A DNA stretch of 64,000 nucleotides from an uncultured Flavobacteriales bacterium. Lineage in GTDB: Bacteria; Bacteroidota; Bacteroidia; Flavobacteriales; JBLHRE01. Under the pieces are notes generated by a model. That model saw only the letters and a program-made list of their open reading frames with translations. It had not been told where the DNA came from and did no database searches. A program made the translations under genes and the position numbers. Location: the NCBI GenBank assembly GCA_937139155.1, contig CAKZPI010000043.1:103626-167625 (forward strand). Direction: 5' to 3'. The stretch's first letter is position 1, and each line of letters begins with the position of its first letter. This document shows positions 60,970-64,000 of the stretch, in pieces.

Positions 60970-60977
60970 CAAATATA
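60970..60977 (-). promoter_or_regulatory. -7 promoter element of dnaX, predicting a leaderless mRNA
   Basis: On the minus strand TATATTTGTCCCATGG puts TANNTTTG four bases before the ATG, the same layout as at pyrE. Confidence 0.6.
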
Positions 60978-61105
60978 TTTCAAAATCCTCCGGTATGGCA
61001 TTGGATGCATAGATGATTTTAACAAATTATGCACTGACAGGATAATCCGTTCTCAGGGGCTTACAACCTTATGTCTATTGGTCAGCCTTAACTGCTAGCC
61101 TTAGC

Positions 61106-61184
61106 CATCGTCCGCCTAAGGCTGACGATGTCTTTTTAACCATTGAGCCCCCCACACACCCATCCGTCCGCCTGAGGCGGACGG
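61106..61184. repeat. Two REP-like palindromes in the 61.0-61.37 kb gap
   Basis: CATCGTCCGCC-TAA-GGCTGACGATG (61106-61130, one mismatch) and CCGTCCGCC-TGA-GGCGGACGG (61164-61184, perfect 9-bp stem). Palindromes with the core TCCGCCTGAGGCGGA are frequent dispersed elements in Bacteroidota genomes. The rest of this gap (60978-61371) shows no clear gene. Confidence 0.7.
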
Positions 61185-61371
61185 TGTCTAAGCCAGATGG
61201 TTGACTGCTGGCCTAAGTAAAATAGGAGGATGGATCAGGTTTTTATGCTTAGGCAGATAAAGCAAATAAATTGTGGTTTTAGCCTAGAGTTTTCCTTTGC
61301 TTGAGTCAATCTTCAAATGCACTTTTCTACAATTAAAAAGAATGTAGTAGATTGCAGTAACTACCAAAATA

Positions 61372-63219
61372 TTGGCACCCTATCAAAACTCCAATGAAAT
61401 TACTGGCTTTGAATTCCTTAACTTTAGAGACAGTTTATCATACCTAACAACCATCATGGGAAATGAATTTTCTGAATTGAACATTGGTGTGAGTTGCGAA
61501 AACTCGGGGCTTACCTTCTATGACAATGATTTCACCAATTTCTTAGCCAATGGCATTGGGATTAAGGCCTGGAACTCTCCAGTTTTTAAAGGCTTAGATG
61601 AGGTGCCAACCTATTTTGGAGGAAACCTAAACATAGGGGGAGTGGCCAATGGAAATGGAAATTACTTTTATAAAGTACGAAGGGGCATTGAAACCAAGAA
61701 TGTCAAACCTCGGATTCTGAATAACATACTTAATGATGTTACCGATGGAATTACGGTTCTTGAAACCTCCTTTGCCCGAATTCAAGGCAATGAAATAGGA
61801 GGTAATGTAACCAGCTCTGGAGGGGTGGCTCCTCATTATGGAGTCAAGGTTTGGAATGCGTTTTATGCGGCCTTTGGCCACAACTCAATCACCATCTCTG
61901 GCAATGGTATTGCAAGTTACAACCGAGGGGTTTCCATTCAGAACCTCAATGGGAATGATGTGGTTGTAGACGGAAATACAGTGATTAACAACAACGGCAC
62001 CTTCTTTAACCGGCATATTGGCATACAGGTCAATAATTCTGACCTCTCTCAAATTAGAAATAACCAGGTCACTTCAACAGCCACAGGCTCCAACATCAAT
62101 GGGAAACGAGGCATAGAGGTGAACAATTCCATCTTGGCTACCATCAATGACAATTACCTCAAGAACCAAGGTGCCGGTATTTTTGCCAACGGATTTCTTA
62201 GACAAACAAGGTACAGTTGCAATGAGTTTAATGCATGCAAAACTGGGATGTTTTTTAACGGCGATGCCAACCCAACGGTCATAGGCCAGCAAGGTGCTCC
62301 GAATGTATGCGCTGGTAATGAGCACATCAACATTCAAGGACCATGGAAGATGGATGGGAAAACCAATAATACAGCTTTCCCAAATTGGCACTATTATATA
62401 GGGAATGCCGAGAATATAGTGGCCTTTAATCAATCAATATTGATAAACCCTGTTCAAGAGACCATCTGCTTAGGTTGCAAACCACCGAATCCTGGTGGTG
62501 TTGATACGATTTCAGACCCCATTGATTATTCCGAGCGCTTAGGTGCGTTGATTCAAGATATTAATCAAGGCCTGGCTTTGGCCGATACACTACAGGATAG
62601 CATCAATCATTTTGCCAAAGAGACCATTTATGGTTTGCTTGCTGGTGAAATGCCTAATCCGGTCTCAAATCAATATTCATCTGAATACCAGTTCTTCTTG
62701 AACCAAATGAATGCCACTACAACGGCATCTGAATGGAACTGGCTTGAAACCTTAGGGGGCATTCAAAACCAAGCGAGTGTATCACCTGGTTTTAGTCTCA
62801 TCTCCCAAGAATATTTGAATGGGTACTTGTTCAATCATACCATTGATACCGGAATGGTACGGTATATAGCTGATCAAAACCCCTTGATTTTTGGAAACCT
62901 GGTCTATTCGGCACGAACCATTCTTGGTGTAGAGGTTGAAGACTCAATTTACACTACTTTGCCTCCTTCAAGCCGAAAACAGGAAAACCCGGTTGAAATG
63001 CTTGATGTTTATCCTAACCCAACTACGGGGTTGGTTCAAATTAAAGGAATTGAGGAGCCAATAAGAATTCAGGTGTATAACCTAACAGGTAGCATGGTTC
63101 ACAGCCAAGCCCATTTTAATGGTCAAATAAACATTGAGCATTTGCCTCTTGGAGTTTATTTCATCCTTATTGAAACTTCAGAAGCTAATTATGGAGCTAA
63201 GGTTCAGTTGGTTAAGTAA
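61372..63219 (+). CDS. T9SS-type beta-helix protein, probably 5' truncated
   Basis: An open frame of 615 residues beginning with TTG and lacking any signal peptide. Residues about 90-330 have parallel beta-helix repeats (ITISGNGIASYNRGVSIQNLNG, IGIQVNNSDLSQIRNNQVTS, IEVNNSILATINDNYLKN). The end has a type IX secretion sorting domain (LDVYPNPTTGLVQIKG, then PLGVYFILIET). A T9SS cargo must have a signal peptide, so the present form is probably a remnant. Upstream, a different frame reads STIKKNVVDCSNYQNIGT, which looks like the preceding part of the same beta-helix. Confidence 0.75.
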   Translation: MAPYQNSNEITGFEFLNFRDSLSYLTTIMGNEFSELNIGVSCENSGLTFYDNDFTNFLANGIGIKAWNSPVFKGLDEVPTYFGGNLNIGGVANGNGNYFYKVRRGIETKNVKPRILNNILNDVTDGITVLETSFARIQGNEIGGNVTSSGGVAPHYGVKVWNAFYAAFGHNSITISGNGIASYNRGVSIQNLNGNDVVVDGNTVINNNGTFFNRHIGIQVNNSDLSQIRNNQVTSTATGSNINGKRGIEVNNSILATINDNYLKNQGAGIFANGFLRQTRYSCNEFNACKTGMFFNGDANPTVIGQQGAPNVCAGNEHINIQGPWKMDGKTNNTAFPNWHYYIGNAENIVAFNQSILINPVQETICLGCKPPNPGGVDTISDPIDYSERLGALIQDINQGLALADTLQDSINHFAKETIYGLLAGEMPNPVSNQYSSEYQFFLNQMNATTTASEWNWLETLGGIQNQASVSPGFSLISQEYLNGYLFNHTIDTGMVRYIADQNPLIFGNLVYSARTILGVEVEDSIYTTLPPSSRKQENPVEMLDVYPNPTTGLVQIKGIEEPIRIQVYNLTGSMVHSQAHFNGQINIEHLPLGVYFILIETSEANYGAKVQLVK

Positions 63220-63259
63220 TAGGTTCAAAATAGAAAAATGCAAGGCAGAATCCTGTCTT

Positions 63260-64000
63260 GTGTTTTTCTTTTTGTTTTCCTTTTCTTCTTGGGCTCAGAA
63301 TTTGGTACCCAACTTTAGCTTTGAGGAAACAATTGGCTGTTTTTATTTTCACGATGCAGTGGCTGACTGGACGGCCCCACCAAGCACTTCTCCAGACTTT
63401 ATGTCCACTTGTCATAGCAATGATTTAAACGGGGTACCAAAGAATAGATATGGTTTTTCTTATCCAAAATCAGGAAATACTTATTTTGGTTTTGTTGGAA
63501 GCTTCGAGCATAATAATTACCGTGAGTATCTTGAAACGAATTTAATTCAACCCTTATTCGTTGGGGAGGAATACTGTTTTCGTTTATGGTATAAGGTACC
63601 CAGTGATTGTATGTATTTTTCAGATGGTTTGGGGGTTTTGTTTTCAAAGCGAATTCATGCAGTAGACACCCACCCCTACAAAGCCATCAACGATGCCCAG
63701 ATTGAAAACCCAACGGGCAATTTCATGCGGGATACGGTCTGGTCTAAGTTTGAAGGTAGTTTCATAGCAGATTCAGCCTATACCAACATCCACATTGGGT
63801 TTTTTAAGGAGTTCAATGAGGTGAATTTTGAGGTTTATGATTCGACCCATTTTTGGGATGGGGCCCTCTATTACATTGACGATGTTTACCTCTACCGCTG
63901 CTCTGACATTTATCAGGCCCGGGCAAGGGCTGACCAAGAATTGTGCATGGAAGAAGCGGACCACCGCTGGGTTGAAATTGGTTTTGATTCGGTGCCTGTG
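63260..64000 (+). CDS. Secreted protein, signal-peptide frameshift, runs past window end
   Basis: From about 63290 to the end an open frame reads SWAQNLVPNFSFEE and on for 237 codons without a stop, with TYFGFVGSFEHNNYREYLETNLIQPL and YYIDDVYLYRC. This is the NLVPNxSFE start seen after signal peptides in Bacteroidota surface proteins such as gliding-associated and T9SS cargo. No ATG exists in this frame; GTG at 63260 is the only likely start. The ATG at 63238 in the neighbouring frame gives a normal hydrophobic signal (MQGRILSCVFLFVFLFF) and then stops. A one-base change in the T-rich tract would join them. C-terminal part is beyond the window. Confidence 0.65.
   Translation, partial: MFFFLFSFSSWAQNLVPNFSFEETIGCFYFHDAVADWTAPPSTSPDFMSTCHSNDLNGVPKNRYGFSYPKSGNTYFGFVGSFEHNNYREYLETNLIQPLFVGEEYCFRLWYKVPSDCMYFSDGLGVLFSKRIHAVDTHPYKAINDAQIENPTGNFMRDTVWSKFEGSFIADSAYTNIHIGFFKEFNEVNFEVYDSTHFWDGALYYIDDVYLYRCSDIYQARARADQELCMEEADHRWVEIGFDSVPV

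Overview
The window looks like a chromosome segment of a marine-type Bacteroidota, probably in or near the Flavobacteriales. The signs are type IX secretion C-terminal sorting domains, a GWxTD lipoprotein, a TlpA-like lipoprotein thioredoxin, DUF3822 beside rsmD, an archaeal-type prolyl-tRNA synthetase, a YtxJ protein, and repeated matches to the Bacteroidota promoter element TANNTTTG upstream of operons. I see no rRNA, no CRISPR array, no phage structural genes and one tRNA.

Region 1 (1-10.4 kb) is accessory. It opens with the end of a RelE/ParE toxin gene and a run of small single genes with unrelated products (TIMP/netrin-like secreted protein, membrane proteins, a zinc-ribbon protein, a lipoprotein). 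At least two of the spacers fold as bulged inverted repeats, so the run resembles a mobile gene-cassette array. Next come long intergenic stretches made of a composite repeat family (CACCTCAA octamers, GTGACTA and AGCCAAT heptamers, fixed unique modules). These flank an orphan KilA-N gene and a four-gene operon (SDR, NAPE-PLD-like metallo-hydrolase, membrane protein, AraC regulator). That operon has two GTATACGT sites 21 bp apart upstream, a probable autoregulatory AraC operator.

Region 2 (10.4-19.75 kb) is a complete type I restriction-modification locus, hsdM-hsdS-X-Y-Z-hsdR, with three genes between hsdS and hsdR. X is an ABC-type ATPase with a C-terminal RNxxxH motif, in the position PrrC holds in the Prr locus. 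Y is a REP-associated tyrosine transposase that carries a REP-like inverted repeat inside its own reading frame. Z is an AlbA/Schlafen-type ATP-binding protein with a five-copy 11-bp tandem repeat in its coding sequence. Most of the genes overlap or are a few bases apart, so the block is probably one transcript.

Region 3 (19.9-61 kb) is dense housekeeping sequence: GWxTD lipoprotein, rmuC and a BamA/TamA-like barrel; a small lipoprotein, ytxJ, an OMP, lipA and gapA; gatB, a TlpA-like protein and lpxH; lpxK and an LVIVD-repeat T9SS protein; a Nif3-family protein and a zinc-ribbon protein; a TPR protein and a GNAT; a FadL-like porin with a Tyr/Gly/Arg-rich lipoprotein; proS; tRNA-Glu and rpsT; radC, a deacetylase, a FemAB-like protein and a YjjG-like phosphatase; the operon rsfS-ftsH-LUD-DUF2007-cdsA-psd; birA; pyrE with an SRPBCC protein; a Nudix gene; coaD, rsmD, DUF3822; a RecD2-like helicase; and dnaX. 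The dnaX gene is split by an A10 run in a way that fits programmed frameshifting or transcriptional slippage (gamma and tau forms). pyrE and dnaX both have a -7 element four bases from their ATG, which predicts leaderless mRNAs.

Region 4 (61-64 kb) is a surface-protein region. REP-like palindromes are followed by a T9SS beta-helix gene without a signal peptide (probably 5' truncated) and a second secreted-protein gene that runs off the window. The signal-peptide region of that second gene has a frameshift in T-rich sequence.
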